From positions 1,277,423-1,341,422 of the forward strand of contig FJOG01000010.1 of assembly GCA_900073065.1 (NCBI GenBank): 64,000 nt of DNA, in the 5' to 3' direction. Under the pieces are notes generated by a model. It was not told where the DNA came from. It made no database searches and saw nothing but the letters and a program-made list of their open reading frames with translations. The translations under genes were made by a program, and so were the position numbers. Source of the DNA: Phialocephala subalpina (lineage: Eukaryota > Ascomycota > Leotiomycetes > Helotiales > Mollisiaceae). This document shows positions 34,300-47,713 of this stretch, piece after piece. Positions within the stretch are counted from its first letter, which is position 1, and each line of letters opens with the position of its first letter.

Positions 34300-37115
34300 A
34301 CCCTTAAAATACTTACTCTTTTTCTTTTCTTTTTTTACAAACTTTTTGACTTTATATTACTTTTATATCTTCGAAATATTCTAATTATATATTATATTAT
34401 ATAAATAAATTATATTTGTTCTAATAAAAGAATAAAAATTCTTATTCGAATACCTAAAAAAGGAGATCACGTGATAGATAATTGGATAATTTTGAATTAT
34501 TTAATTAAAATATATATATTAATTTATAAAAAATTTAATATAAAATTTATTTTATTTTTATTTCTAAAATTATTATATTTAATATTTTTAATTAATATTT
34601 TAATTAAATATTTTATTTTTTATAATATATTTAATGTAAAATTATAATTATATTATTTATATAATATTTAAAATTAAAAATAAATAATATAATATAATAA
34701 ATTTTTTATTAATTAATAATAATTTATAATTATTTAATTCAAAAATTATATTAATTTAATTATTATTAAAATTGAAAAATTATATAATTTATATTAAAAA
34801 TAATAAAAAGTTTAATATTTTTATATAAATAAATCGATTTTTTTTATAAATATTAAAAAGATTAATATATTATAATAATTAGTTAAATTATAAATATATA
34901 AAATAAAAACTATAAATGGAGTTAACTATAAAGAGTTACTCTAATGCATATAATATAAAGCTTAATTTAATATAAATTAAATTAAAAGAATCTTTTTTAA
35001 ATATTTTAATTCTTAATTTTTAATTTTTAAAATCGAAATTTAATTGAGATACCATTTCCAGACCTACTTGAACCCCCCACACTCCTACCACGTGATTTTC
35101 AGCGGGTGGGGGGCTAAAGCCCCTTCCACTCTGCGCTGCGCTAGGCAATAATAGTTTAAGAATAATAATCGTATAATCTTTATAAGATTTCCTACGTTAC
35201 GCGTAAATTTATGCGAGTTTTATATAAATTATAAAGGTTATATAATTTTAGATAATAATTATAAATTAATTAAAAGTTATATTAATAAAATATTTAATTT
35301 TATATATAATATTTTCTAAAGTAAATTTTGTAAAATAAATCGATTAAACGATTTAAATTAATTAATTATAATAAATTAATAGAATAATAAATTTTCGAGT
35401 ATTATTTATATATAAGAATATTAAAAAATTAATATTAAAAAATAATTATTAAATTAAATTATTAAAGAATATCCAAAAAAATTTAATCGAATATTTAATT
35501 ATTTGTATTATAATAATTATCGGTCGGATTCTTATAAAAAGGAAATTATTAGAATATATTTAATTAATTTTATAAGAATATAAAATAATATTAAAACTTT
35601 TATAAATAGNNNNNNNNNNNNNNNNNNNNNNNNNNNNNNNNNNNNNNNNNNNNNNNNNNNNNNNNNNNNNNNNNNNNNNNNNNNNNNNNNNNNNNNNNNN
35701 NNNNNNNNNNNNNNNNNNNNNNNNNNNNNNNNNNNNNNNNNNNNNNNNNNNNNNNNNNNNNNNNNNNNNNNNNNNNNNNNNNNNNNNNNNNNNNNNNNNN
35801 NNNNNNNNNNNNNNNNNNNNNNNNNNNNNNNNNNNNNNNNNNNNNNNNNNNNNNNNNNNNNNNNNNNNNNNNNNNNNNNNNNNNNNNNNNNNNNNNNNNN
35901 NNNNNNNNNNNNNNNNNNNNNNNNNNNNNNNNNNNNNNNNNNNNNNNNNNNNNNNNNNNNNNNNNNNNNNNNNNNNNNNNNNNNNNNNNNNNNNNNNNNN
36001 NNNNNNNNNNNNNNNNNNNNNNNNNNNNNNNNNNNNNNNNNNNNNNNNNNNNNNNNNNNNNNNNNNNNNNNNNNNNNNNNNNNNNNNNNNNNNNNNNNNN
36101 NNNNNNNNNNNNNNNNNNNNNNNNNNNNNNNNNNNNNNNNNNNNNNNNNNNNNNNNNNNNNNNNNNNNNNNNNNNNNNNNNNNAATAATTTAATAATATT
36201 ATATTAATATTAGTTTAATTTTATTAATATTAATTTTAATTTAATAATTTTCTAATAGAATTCTTTTTATTAATATATAAAAATTTTATTTAATTATTAT
36301 TTTTATATTATTTTATTTTTAAATTTATTAAATTAATTCTTTAAAAATTTTATTATAAAAATATATTAATTATAATTTCGATAAAATTTTTAATTTATTA
36401 CTAATAAAATTAATTGATATTTTCTTCGGAAATAATATAAAATATTTTTAAATTACTTTTTATTTCGAATTAATTAATTTTTTATTCGTATAAAAAATTC
36501 TTTTTATAATTATATATATTTCTCGAAATTCGTTATAATTTCCTCGTTTAATTATATTAATTTATTTTTTCGATCGTAATTATTATAATTTGATTTTCTT
36601 ATAAAAATTAATTATATAATTTAATAATTTATTTTTATATTATCGATTTATTTTATTCTTAAAAAGTTATTTTTTTTCTTTTGAAAATAATATTTATTTT
36701 TATAAATTATAATTAATAATTCTTTTTATTAATCTTATTATTTCTATTTTTAAATTTATTAAAATAATATTTTTTCTTTTCCAAAAATTTCTTATATAAT
36801 TTATTATAATATATTAATTTGTTTTTAATTAAATCTTTAAATTCCTTATAAAATTATATTATAAAAATATTTTCTTTTTATTTCGAATTCTTTTTATATA
36901 TTATTCCAATTTATTATAAATTAAATAATTTATACTTCGTAATTTTTTCTTTATTTATATTCTTAAAAACTCGAATAATTTTCTCTTTAAATTTATCAAA
37001 AATAGTAAAAATTTCTTTTATTAAAGAATTTTATTTTTTTGGATTTTTTTTATAATCCAAATAATTTTATTAATTAATTTCAATTTAATCGAATATTATT
37101 CTAATTAAATACTTT
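34300..37115. repeat. AT-rich, RIP-like block left of the retroelement
   Basis: Extremely AT-rich DNA with no open reading frame of note, holding a short GC-balanced remnant at about 35045-35150 (CACGTGATTTTCAGCGGG and following). A run of Ns occupies 35610-36183. The block continues on the far side of the retroelement (45709-46400), so the retroelement was inserted into older AT-rich DNA. Confidence 0.75.
35610..36183. other. Assembly gap (574 N)
   Basis: Unsequenced run inside AT-rich DNA. Confidence 0.99.
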
Positions 37116-37725
37116 TGTCACGTATTGGATTGGATATTCTATTGGCGCAACTTCTAATTGGTTTACAATTATTACTTAAGGCTGCGCAGCCTTTATAACC
37201 TACGTGTAACGGTCGGCTCTCTCGCAACTAACGGTAGGGTTGGTTGTATGTAATAAGGGCTAAATGATTCCAAGGAAGAGTAACGTTCAAGCCTAATTAC
37301 TAAGTATGGTGTTAAGATACTGTATTTGAGTTGAGCACGAAGCTCCTATCTAAGGGAATCCTATTTACTTATATAGAACCTTCCTACTCCTAGAGTCCAC
37401 AACGGTGGAGTCCTGAACCCATTCGAGACTCCTCCGTCCGGGACTCTATCACGTGATCCCTAAGTCCCGTGTTTCCCATGATCCTAGGGTCTACTGTAGG
37501 CGAGCTTACTCGCTTACTGAGCCTATGGTCCACTAGATCATGTGAGTCGTAACACTACGTAGGGTTCGCGTAAACTTACGCGTAGCGTAGGAGGTTTTAC
37601 GGGGGCTATGCGATTATTATTCTTAGGCTATTATTCTATATATAGAGGCCCTTTGAATCTCTGGTCGAAGGGTAGAAATTAATCTAATACTAATTTGACT
37701 TATTATTGCCTCTTTCTATTTTACA
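37116..37725 (+). repeat. 5' LTR (255 bp plus 350-bp insert)
   Basis: Matches the 3' LTR along its length once the insert 37205-37554 and one 5-bp duplication are removed, giving exactly 255 bp. Differences from the 3' LTR seen in the compared stretches are transitions. Confidence 0.92.
37205..37554. mobile_element. 350-bp solo-LTR-like insert nested in the 5' LTR
   Basis: Begins TGTAACGG, ends GTCGTAACA, and is bracketed by CTACG at 37200-37204 and 37555-37559, a perfect 5-bp target duplication of a sequence that corresponds to one copy in the 3' LTR. TG...CA ends and 5-bp duplication fit a solo LTR. Its right third (37480-37554) is similar to 47589-47660. Confidence 0.88.
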
Positions 37726-40204
37726 CCTCATATTCTAATCTCTCTACTCTAAGGGTTAAAAGTTCGACAATAGCGCGTACGAAACTATAACTACTAATAA
37801 TAACAACCCTATTAATAACGGAGAAAGAGCCCCTACGAGCCTTCTTTTAGTAGGTAATAGCGTCCTTCGCTCCTAAGCTTAATAATTCTCTTAAAACTCT
37901 AAGGGAAACGGCGAATCTCTTACCTTTAAAACACTAAGTAGCAACGCAAAGGCCGCCACTAATAATCCTTAATAGATTACTGAAAGCCCTAATTAAACCT
38001 TAGACTACGGACGATAATTTAACGCTATTCTAAGTACTACTCCTAGCGTTAGAAACAAAAACACTCTAATTGAGTCTCTAAGCAGATCTTTTAAGTCTCT
38101 AACTGGCTCTAATCGCGTTCAAAAAAGGCCCCGAAACCCTTCCGCCGGCCAAGTAGACTAGCGCTTTCTTGCGCGACAATAAGAACAATAAAACCTCTTA
38201 AACTAAGTCCTCGATATAATTCAGCGTCTACAGGCTCAAATCAACGCCGAAAACGACGTATATTGCTAGCGCGGACTCGAACGAAGTAAATTGACCCCTC
38301 GCAAAAAGTATATCCGCGACAAATACGATTAAAGGCCGAGAAACCCCGCTAACGGACTTCGTGGCTTTTACGCGTTAAGCGCTTTTAACGACGAGAAAAA
38401 AGACGGTATTCTAAGCACAAAGAGACCCGTTTAAACTAGTATTATAAGCCTTAAAATAGATTCTCCAACCTCTAAAAACCTCCCGATTAAAAACGCGTCT
38501 CAAAACCTAAGGCTGACTTTCGACCTTCCCTTTAAAACATTTATTCGACTTACTTTCGAAGTACTTATTTCGGACTAAATATTTAACCCTCTTTTAAACT
38601 TCGACGTCAAACTTAAAATACGAAGGGAAAGCCAAATAAAGTCTATTACTTTCTTTCTATTCTACGAAAGAAAAAATATCGCGGAATATCGAACTTTTTT
38701 CGATACTATAAAAAACGTTTTTAAAGCTTAATTTTTCACGTATAACTCCCACCGATTAAAAGTAAATACTACGGTAACGCGCTTTAAAATAAACTCGAAA
38801 ATAAAAAATAAATAGTTTCTCTTATAATCCTCCGTTATTAGCCCTTTTAAAGTTCAAATGTCCTAAGTAAATTAAAAGTTTTAAGTATACGATTTTATCG
38901 CGTTACTTTAAAAACGCGAAACGAACGCTTTCGCGAAATTTTAACGTTTTACTTAAAATAGTAATAAAAACGAGATAATATCGAAAGTCTATAATCGAAT
39001 GCGCGAATACTAGCGAAACTTATTAGTGCGCAAAAAAAACGATCGCGTATAAACCCTCTCGAACGCTATTATAAACCCTTTTACAAAAGGATAATAATAT
39101 AATAAAATTAGTGGGATTTTTCTTTTTATAGTAAATATATTCTTACGAGACTTTTAAAAAGTTAAACTATAATTTAAAAACCTTTAAAAAATAAAGAAAA
39201 GTTATTTCGATTATAATACGAAAAGGAAGCGAAACGATAAAAATAATAATAAAAGTTACGATTCCTCTAAAAAGTTTAGATTTAATAGTAGGAAAGATAA
39301 AAGCAAACGGGAATTACGTTCTTTTAATTAGAGTTTTAACCCCGATAAACTATTTAATTTTAACTCGAGAAGTAATAATAATAACGACTCGGAAAAAACT
39401 TATTGGATTTATAATGGGAAAAGACATTTCTCTAGAGATTCGCGCTACTCGAAGTACGTAAAATGGGCCAAAGAAAACCTCGAGAAGGCTAAAGCTAAAA
39501 AAGATTTCCTTAAGGCAAAAAAAAGCGAGAAGTTAATTAAAGCAATATATAAGAAGGCTTTCCACGTTATAAAAGAGTTTCTTCGAACTTTTTTCGGCTC
39601 GAGAAAAAATATAATCAAATTTTAAGCGTAAATCGATTTAATAAAACGTTTATACGCTTTTTTATTCGAGGGCTTTTTAAATAAAGAAATATAAATACCG
39701 AATTAACTACGAAAAGAATGGGAAATATTAGCGCCGATAATTACTTTATCGATAATTACGTGGCGAAAAGGAATAATTTTATTTTTAACGCTAAATACGA
39801 CGTATTTTTTGCGATTTTCGATGAATACGTTTTCTAAGTTTCTAATTACTACGATTTAAACCTCATTATTACTAATAATCGTAAATAGACTCGTGATTTT
39901 AAGTAGCGCTTCTATGGCTACGATAAATCGAGTTATAAAATGATATTAAAAAGAGATTAATTTATTAAGAAAAGTACTAGTATTTACGATTAGCCAACGG
40001 GGAGATAAACTTACGCGGTAACTTAAAATAATATTGAGATCTTAAACCCTTTCGAGTTTACGGAGTTTCTTAGGACCGAATTAAATATCGAAGCCTATAC
40101 GGTCTTCCTTAGGAAAAAAAATGCGATTATTTGATTAATTATAAAAAGTATAAATACTTAAATTCAAAAGTAAAATTATTTACTTTCTAAAAGTCGAAGA
40201 TATT

Positions 40205-40344
40205 AAGAGTTTTTATAACTATTTAAAGGCAAAAGATTACTCTTTCGGAGTATCTCCAGGGCTATAAGGATATCGAGAGTTTTTATAATTGCTTAAAGGC
40301 AAAAGATTACTTTTTCGGAGTATTTCCAGGGCTATAAGGATATC
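40205..40344 (+). repeat. 70-bp tandem duplication inside pol
   Basis: Two head-to-tail 70-bp units (40205-40274 and 40275-40344) differing by a few transitions lie just upstream of the reverse transcriptase. Since 70 is not a multiple of three, the duplication shifts the pol frame. Confidence 0.85.
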
Positions 40345-43300
40345 TTCGACGAAAAGGCAATCTTTATTCTCCTCGAATAAAGTAAATACGAGCATGCGAT
40401 TAAAATAAAGAGTCAAGTACTTTACGGGCCCTTATATAACTTCTTAAAACCTCAACTCGTAGCATTTCGCGATTATATCGCAACTTCTTTTGAGAAGGAA
40501 TAGATACGCCCTTTTATTAGTTTTGCGAGAACTTTTATACTTTTCGTACTTAAAAAAGACGGAGATTTAAAGCTTTACGTAGATTACAAAAGTTTTAATA
40601 AAGTAACGATTAAAAACCGATATTCTTTACTTTTTATTAACGAGACTTTAAACCGCTTTATAAGTATTTAAATTTTCATTAAATTAAATTTGAAAAACGC
40701 TTATTATCGAATATAAATTCGAGGGGAAAACGTTTAAAAAATAGTTTTTTAAACTCGTTATAATCACTTTAAATATTAAATAGTATTATTCGAGTTAACG
40801 AACGCGCTAACGACTTTCTAAGCGTATATTAACGGAATTCTATCGGGCTTATTAAACTATTTTATCGTAGTATATTTAAATAATATTTTAATTTACTCTC
40901 GAAATTTTATTAAATACGAATCGCACGTATTTCAAGTGATAAAAAAGCTTCGTAAATATAAGTTTTACGCTAAATTTAATAAATGTGAATTTAATGAGAA
41001 AGAAATAGAGTTTTTTAAGTTTATTATTAATTGCGATAAAGTATATTTAAACTCGGAAAAAGTTTAAATAGTCGTCGAGTAATTTGAATCGATTTCTTTT
41101 CGAAAAGTTTAAATTTTTTTAAAGTTTATTAATTTTTACCACCGCTTTATATATAAGTTCTTTAGTGTAACTATAAACCTCTTAAAGCTATTTAAGGGCA
41201 TAGAAAAGGGCGTGAAGTCTAAAGAGTTTATATTTATAATAAAAGTCAAATAAAGTTTTAAAGATTTAAAAAAAACTTTTATTAAAGTACTTTTCTTAAT
41301 TTATTTCGATTTAGTAAAGAGGATTCGTTTAGAAATTAACGCGTCGAAATTTGCTATCGTAAGGACTTTATTATAATAAGAGAGTTTAAAGGGTAATTCG
41401 AAGCGTTATTAATACTTTATAGCCTTTTTCTCCCGCAAAATCAATAACGCGGAAAAGAATTACGCAATTTACGATAAAGAGTTTCTAGCGATTATCGAGA
41501 GTTTTAAAAAGTGGCGATATTACTTTGAAAGTACTAAATATACTATAAAAGTGATCACTAATTATAATAACTTTAAATATTAAGTAAATGCAAAGTATTT
41601 AGAGAGGCGATAAGCAAAATGGGTTATATATTTTACTTTTTACGACTTTAAGATTATTTATTAGAAAGGCTCGTTAAATTTAATAAATAGATTAAATCGC
41701 CGATTGGATTATAATAATGAGTTACTTAAAGAAGCCTTTTAAGACTTTTAATTTCCCACTTTTTAAAATAAACTAAAAAAGAAGTTTGTAATTGTAATCC
41801 GCGATATTTCGATCGGATTAAAAGTATCTTCGATTATACGACGCTTATTTGCGACGTATAAATCGAGTTTAACTTTAATTAATGAGTAGAAAAATCTCGA
41901 TTAAAAAGTCTAAACCAATAATTTGGAAGTAAGGGCTAAAAACCTTCGAAACTTCGCTTTAAAGGCTACGAACGATTATTTATTTATAGATAAAGTTTTT
42001 GATGGGGAATATAGCGATTAAAACCTCTAATCGTTAATAGATTTAACTAATTGCAAACAATTAATCCTAAGATTATAGATATATACGGTAATGCGTTCGA
42101 ATACCGTATTAACGCCTTTTATTAACCCCGTTATAAACCTCATTTTATTATTACAATAAAACGATGAGTATAATAAGATAATACGGGCCGATAAAACGCG
42201 CAAAAAGAACTTTTAAAGGCAAAAAATCTAGCAAATTAATAAATAGGGACTTTTGCATTAGAATAGTAGAGTCTTTGTGCTTTATAACTCCGTATTTAAA
42301 ACCGAGGTCGTAAAGTTTTATTACGACGACCCCTTAGTAAACTACTTCGGCGTAAATAAAACGCTAAAACTTATTCGAAGAACTTATTACTAAAAAGGGT
42401 TTAAAAACGATATTCGTAATTATATTCGAGAATGCGACGTTTATTAGAGAATCAAAGTTAAACGTTACGCGTTTTACGGGTTTCTTAGTACTTTACCGCA
42501 ACTTGCTAAACCTTAATCGGAAATATCAATAAATTTTATTATAAGACTACCCCTTTATAAAAATCTTAACGAAAACGACTTCGATAATATACTCGTCGTC
42601 GTTTGCCGTTACTCAAAAATAGCGAAATACATCCTTTACTATAAAACTATTAATACTCTCGAGTTAATTACTTTATTATAAAATAAAGTTTTTAGTAATT
42701 TCGAGACTTTTAACGGTATTATTTCGAATTATAAAAGCGTTTTTACTTTAAAGTTTTAATTTGTACTTTATTTTTATTTCTTTTATAAACAACGATTCTT
42801 TATAGCGTTTTATTTTTAGATTAACGGGCAAATAAAGCGTTAAAACTAAGTATTTGAATACTATTTACGCTATTATTACAACGCTAAAAAAAATAATTAA
42901 ATAAGTAAATTTTCGTTCGCGGAGTTTATTTATAATAATTCAAAATACTAAACGCTTTAAACGACTTTTTTTAAAGTTGTTTACGGCTATAACCTACGTT
43001 TACTATAAAACTCTAAAGATAAACTTTAAAGGAGATACTAATTACGCGATAACGAGTAAAAGTTATAAAGAAGGAAAAAAGAGACTTTTAAGAACTTTAA
43101 AACCGCGCGCAAAAGAATAAAGAAAAGTATTATAATAAGTATAAACTCGATAAGTATTTCGCGGTGAAATTATAAGTCTTATTATTTACGAAAAATATCC
43201 GATTAAAACTAAAGAAACTCGCCTTTAAATTCATCGAACTATTTCAAATCAAAGAGTATATTAATAAGGCCGCTTATAAGCTCAAATTACTCTCTTTATA

Positions 43301-45453
43301 CTTTTAACTCTACTCTATTTTCTATATTTCTCTCTTCGAGGAGTATATTACTAGCGCCGGAAAATAATCGGAAGACTTTTTTATAAACATTAATTTAAAG
43401 CTCGCCGACGATAATAATAAGTAAAAGTAAAAAGTAGAAACTATTTTAGATCACAAATAAAATAGTCGTAATAAAGATCGCAAATATCTAATCAAGTAAA
43501 AAAAGTAGTTAAAAAATTATAATATATAGTTATTAGCTTATTCTAACTTTAAAAACGCGAAAGAGTTATTAAACTCCTATAATGAAAATTATAGTCTTAA
43601 AAAAGCTCGACTTTTTAAGCGCTGTAAAAGCCTCGATTTACCCTTTTCGATAGAAGATTAAATAGTAGAGAAATTAAAACGGAAGCGCGATAAACCTCGA
43701 AAATACGCGTAAATTATCCGCTTTTATTTTTGTTTTATTTTTTGATTATATAGATTAATAGAAATCAATTAATTAAAATTTGTTTTATTATATAATAATT
43801 TAATAACTTCGAATATCTCACTAGAAAAGGCTTTATAATCGAAAAACGCCGTAAAATTTATACGCTAAAAGCAAAACACTTTAAAAACGCTAGAGCTTAA
43901 ATTTCTTTTTCAAATTACCGCAGTATTTCCGTAGGGATACTATTATTATCTTCTTCCTTTTTATCGACAATAAAGTACTAAAAAGAATTAATAATAATTA
44001 AAGGAGTTAATTTAATATATACCGCAAATCGAAAGGAGGCGTTAAAGCCTTTAATAGCGGCAATTAACTCTTTTAAGACTTGAAGTTTTATAATTTTAAT
44101 GCTAAAAGCGCCGAGGATATTAAGTTTATAAGCGTTTATTTTTATTTGCGTAGTGATTTTTATATTAACGGCGTAAAAGTTTCTAAAAAATTATTCGAAG
44201 TATTAATATACTCCGAGAGTAATAAGGTAAATAGACTTATTTCGGGGGCGTATTACTTATCGAAGACTTCCTTTAAAGAAGACTCTTTCTCGACTTTAAT
44301 CCGCCGAGAGGAGTTAATTAATTTAAATTTAGTTTAAAACTCGTTTAAATCGAAATTAAGATAACGATTTTAAGTTATATTTTTTAAGAAGGCTTTAGCG
44401 CAGTTTTCTAGGTCACGAAATAACGTATAGAGTTTATATAGTATTTATATTCGTTAATTATATTAAAGGTACTTCGAGAGTTATATATACTTTTTTATAA
44501 AGGCTTTTTTTGCTATTATATTTCTCGCAATTTTTCGAGTTAAACTTCGATTTGCACTCATATTGAGAGTTTATTATTAAGTGCTTAAAGTAGTGGAGAT
44601 AGCGCTCGACCGTGGGCTAAAAAGTGTTAATCTCTTTACGAAGACGCTTATTTGGATTAATACGCTTAGTACTTTTACGCTTTTTGCTCGTAGTAGAAAT
44701 AGAAGGGGCAAATTGGATAAGAGTAATCGATATATCGAATAAAAGTTGGAAGATTAAAGGAAGTTTTTAAGGTTTAATTACGGAAGTACGAGATAATTTG
44801 GAGAGATCGAGTATAAAGAGAGTACCGCTCGGTTATATAAAGGAGACTCGAAGCTTCGCTTCGCGACTTTAGGGAAGTTACGCTTTATTGGATTAAGAAT
44901 GGATTACTTCGATTTTGATTAATTAAGTGGCGTAAAACGCCCGCGATTACGGTTCGAACGCTAATTAGCCCTTTAATTACGACGCTTTATTGAGAAGACG
45001 CGATGCGGGAGTTATACTATAAGAGCTTAGGGTTTATTTAGGAGGTTGTTTGTTTCTTTTGAAGCTTAGAGAGTCTCTGCCAAAGCATATGAGAGTTTTT
45101 GTGCTACTTTACGTATAAGGGGTGTAAATTACTACTTTATTTGCTAATTAGCGAGATAGTTATTACTGTAGTTACTATAGAGATATAATAAGCTCCCGCT
45201 CTCGGTTTCAGTTTATAAGAAGATTTCTTTATTCATATATTCTTACGATACGCTATCGGTAAACTATTGAGGTTAACTTATTGATCTAATGGAAATAGAT
45301 TAATTAAAGGGTATTCTTATCTCGTACTTGTGCAGCCCGAACTTTATAGAGGACGTAAAGGCAACGGAAGCTTATAGCGACCGTTACGGAGAGTTAATGA
45401 GGCCTATAATAGAGATTTGATACTGAGGACGGTATCGTAGAGAGGGGGAATCG

Positions 45454-45708
45454 TGTCACGTATTGGATTGGATATTCTACTAGCGCAGCTTCTAATTGGT
45501 TTACAGTTACTACTTAAGGCTGCGCAGCCTTTATAATTTACGTAGGGTTCGCGTAAACTTACGCGTAGCGTAGGAGGTTTTACGGGGGTTGTGCGGTTAT
45601 TATTTTTAGGCTGTTATTCTATATATAAGGGCCCTTTGAATCTCTGGCCGAAAGGCAGAGATTAATTTAATATTAATCTGATTTATTGTTGCCTCTTTCT
45701 ATTTTACA
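45454..45708 (+). repeat. 3' LTR (255 bp)
   Basis: Uninterrupted LTR starting TGTCACG and ending TTTTACA, preceded by the polypurine tract. It is the reference for dissecting the 5' copy. Confidence 0.93.
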
Positions 45709-46400
45709 CTTTACAATTTTATATATTAAAAAATTTATTTATTTTTTATACGAAATATATTTTTATTAAATTTAATATAAAATGTATATTATATTAAATA
45801 TATATATAATTTATTATAAATATTATCGAATATATTCGATTTTCGATTTTTAATTTCAATTTATAATATAAATTTAAAAGTATTTTTAAATAATATTAAT
45901 ATAATAAATATAATAATTAATTAAATTATTAATAATTATAATTATATAAAATAAATAATATTTAAATTAAATATGAAATTCTTATTTAAAGAAATCTTAT
46001 ATACTTATATAAAACTTTTATTTCTCGGGAATTTTAGAATAAAAAGCTTTTAATTTATCCTAAGTTTTATTATTTAAAGTTTTATTATATAATTATTAAA
46101 TTATATTTATCTCGATAATATATACCTAATTTATTTCATATTAATATAATTTATATTTTCTTTAATTATATTATTCGTAATATATATTTTATAAAAATTA
46201 TATTTAAAAATAAATTAATATAATAGAAAATATTTTTATTAATCGAATAATATTAAATAGAAATTTTATATAAAATTTTAAAAGAATAATTTAAATTTAA
46301 TTCAAAGGTTTAATTTTAATCCTTTATATCCTTATTTTATTTTCTTTTATATATAAGTCTTTAGATTTTATAATAAAATCGTTTGTATATCGTTTATATA
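45709..46400. repeat. AT-rich block right of the retroelement
   Basis: Continuation of the older AT-rich DNA into which the retroelement inserted. No open frame. Confidence 0.7.
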
Positions 46401-46408
46401 TTCCATTA

Positions 46409-46980
46409 TTATAGTATTTGACAAGTAATAATCTTAGACGAGAACTTGTTTCCCTTTAAGCAAAACAATGAAAAGGCTACTCGCAAGTCCATTAGAGCGA
46501 TAGTAGTAGGCAGTACAAGAGTCATGAGCTCAACTCTAGCAGCGGAGCTATCGGTGGCATTATCGTCCTCGAGAACCTTCGCCAATCTATCTACATAAGC
46601 CTTGACGAGCTTTGCGGTATCCTCGTCATTCTCAAGGCTATAAGCCTCATCCCCGAGTCCCTGGGAAAAACTTGCAGGCTGTTGGGCTGCGGATTCAGTC
46701 ACCGGCCGAGACTCTTCGGCCTTAGGGTCGGCCGCAGCCGGACGCGGATCAACATCAGTGGCGGGGGGGGACCGGAGATGGAACTTGTGCCTGTGCAGCA
46801 TGGCCGGACGAAGCCTTCTAAGTCTGTTGTGCAGTAGACAGATGGTGAGACTCTTTGCCTTTTGTGTCTGTGTCGGGCGGAGTTATCCGGGCATCAATAC
46901 CAGACGGGTTCGAAAGAGGAACATGTGGCTCTAAACTATTTTTCGTATCTCCCTGCTTAGGAGAGGAGGAATCGATAGCT
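46409..46980 (-). pseudogene. Remnant of an unidentified disordered-to-helical protein gene
   Basis: Reading right to left, a protein-like Ser/Pro-rich segment (SSSPKQGDTKNSLEPH, later HHLSTAQQT) meets a TAG at about 46820-46822, continues KASSGHAAQAQVPSPVP, then changes frame at a G9 run (about 46763-46771). It goes on as DPRPAAADPKAEESRP and a helical part (TAKLVKAYVDRLAKVLED; VELMTLVLPTTIALM) before fading into AT-rich DNA. It is thus broken by one nonsense change, one homopolymer shift and a truncation. I do not recognise the family. The right end of the exon (near 46980) may also be lost. Confidence 0.55.
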
Positions 46981-47339
46981 AGATATTGTTAGTTATTATA
47001 ATGGGAGCTTCTTCGCCGTTAGGGACGTCTCTGCGTACCTGGGGGTGTCGCGGGCACAGCGGGCAGGCTACGCCGCGTCTCGGGTCGCCGGTTGCCCTTC
47101 GGACTCTCCAGTGCGCTTATGGCGAAGACTCCTGCCGAAAATTGTCAACCGCGTGGTTATTCGATTCATGGCTTTGAAGAGCAAAGTCGGCGGGAACAAT
47201 AGACGAACCAGTAATGGGATTGCTGATGGTGAGGGGAACTTTGATGCCCAACATTCTGAGGGAATACAGTAGGGGTTTCTGGTAATTTCGCCGATTATTA
47301 GAAATCATTACTAAGCAGCACGAATGTATGAGTTGTCAT

Positions 47340-47660
47340 ACATTAGGCAGCAAGTGTAACAGCACGAGAAAAGAGACCTTAAGGGAGAAGCATAAGGTCG
47401 ATTTGTAACTTAGAATACGAAGCTAAGGAGAGAAGGTTCAGGTTGAGATGCAGGAAGTGGTGTCATACCAACTTCGCTTGCGAGTCACGTGCTTGTTTCA
47501 CGTGACCTCACTACAACATGGTTACATCTCTCCAGAGCTGTAACAAGATGTAGTATTGCTATCTTTTAGAGTCTATACCTCACGTGACCTAGGGTCTACT
47601 GTAAACGATACAATCGCTTTCTGAGCCTATGGTCCACTGGTTCACGTGAGTCGTAACATG
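47340..47660. repeat. Second solo-LTR-like sequence
   Basis: The stretch 47589-47660 (CCTAGGGTCTACTGTA, then TGAGCCTATGGTCCACT and GTGAGTCGTAACA) closely matches the right third of the insert at 37480-37554. TGTAACAGC at about 47357 could be its other TG end. I found no matching target duplication, so its borders are uncertain. Confidence 0.6.
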
Positions 47661-47713
47661 CTAGTCCCATTCCACTGGTTCACCGAGACCATGTTATGCC
47701 GTTGTTAGTGCCC

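Larger units (their letters stand above)
37116..45708 (+). mobile_element. Ty3/gypsy chromovirus-type LTR retrotransposon, dead
   Basis: Both LTRs start TGTCACG and end TTTTACA; the element is flanked by CTTT on both sides (37112-37115 and 45709-45712). A polypurine tract (AGAGGGGGAA, 45441-45450) lies just before the 3' LTR. Protein relics, all on the plus strand and broken by stops, appear in gypsy order. They are a Gag knuckle near 39395-39440 in which the Cys codons now read Tyr or Ser; reverse transcriptase at about 40540-41070 (VLKKDGDLKLYVDYKSFNKV; YLNNILIYS where YLDD is usual); RNase H at about 41470-41590; integrase at about 42590-42700; and a chromodomain-like stretch at about 43430-43590. 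The changes are mostly C-to-T and G-to-A, as RIP produces. About 1.7 kb between the chromodomain and the 3' LTR is extra; an antisense frame lies there. Confidence 0.93.

Noticed and set aside
44080..44337. 85-codon plus-strand frame in the retroelement tail
   Set aside because: No retroelement motif matches it. The region is RIP-altered, so an isolated open stretch is weak evidence.
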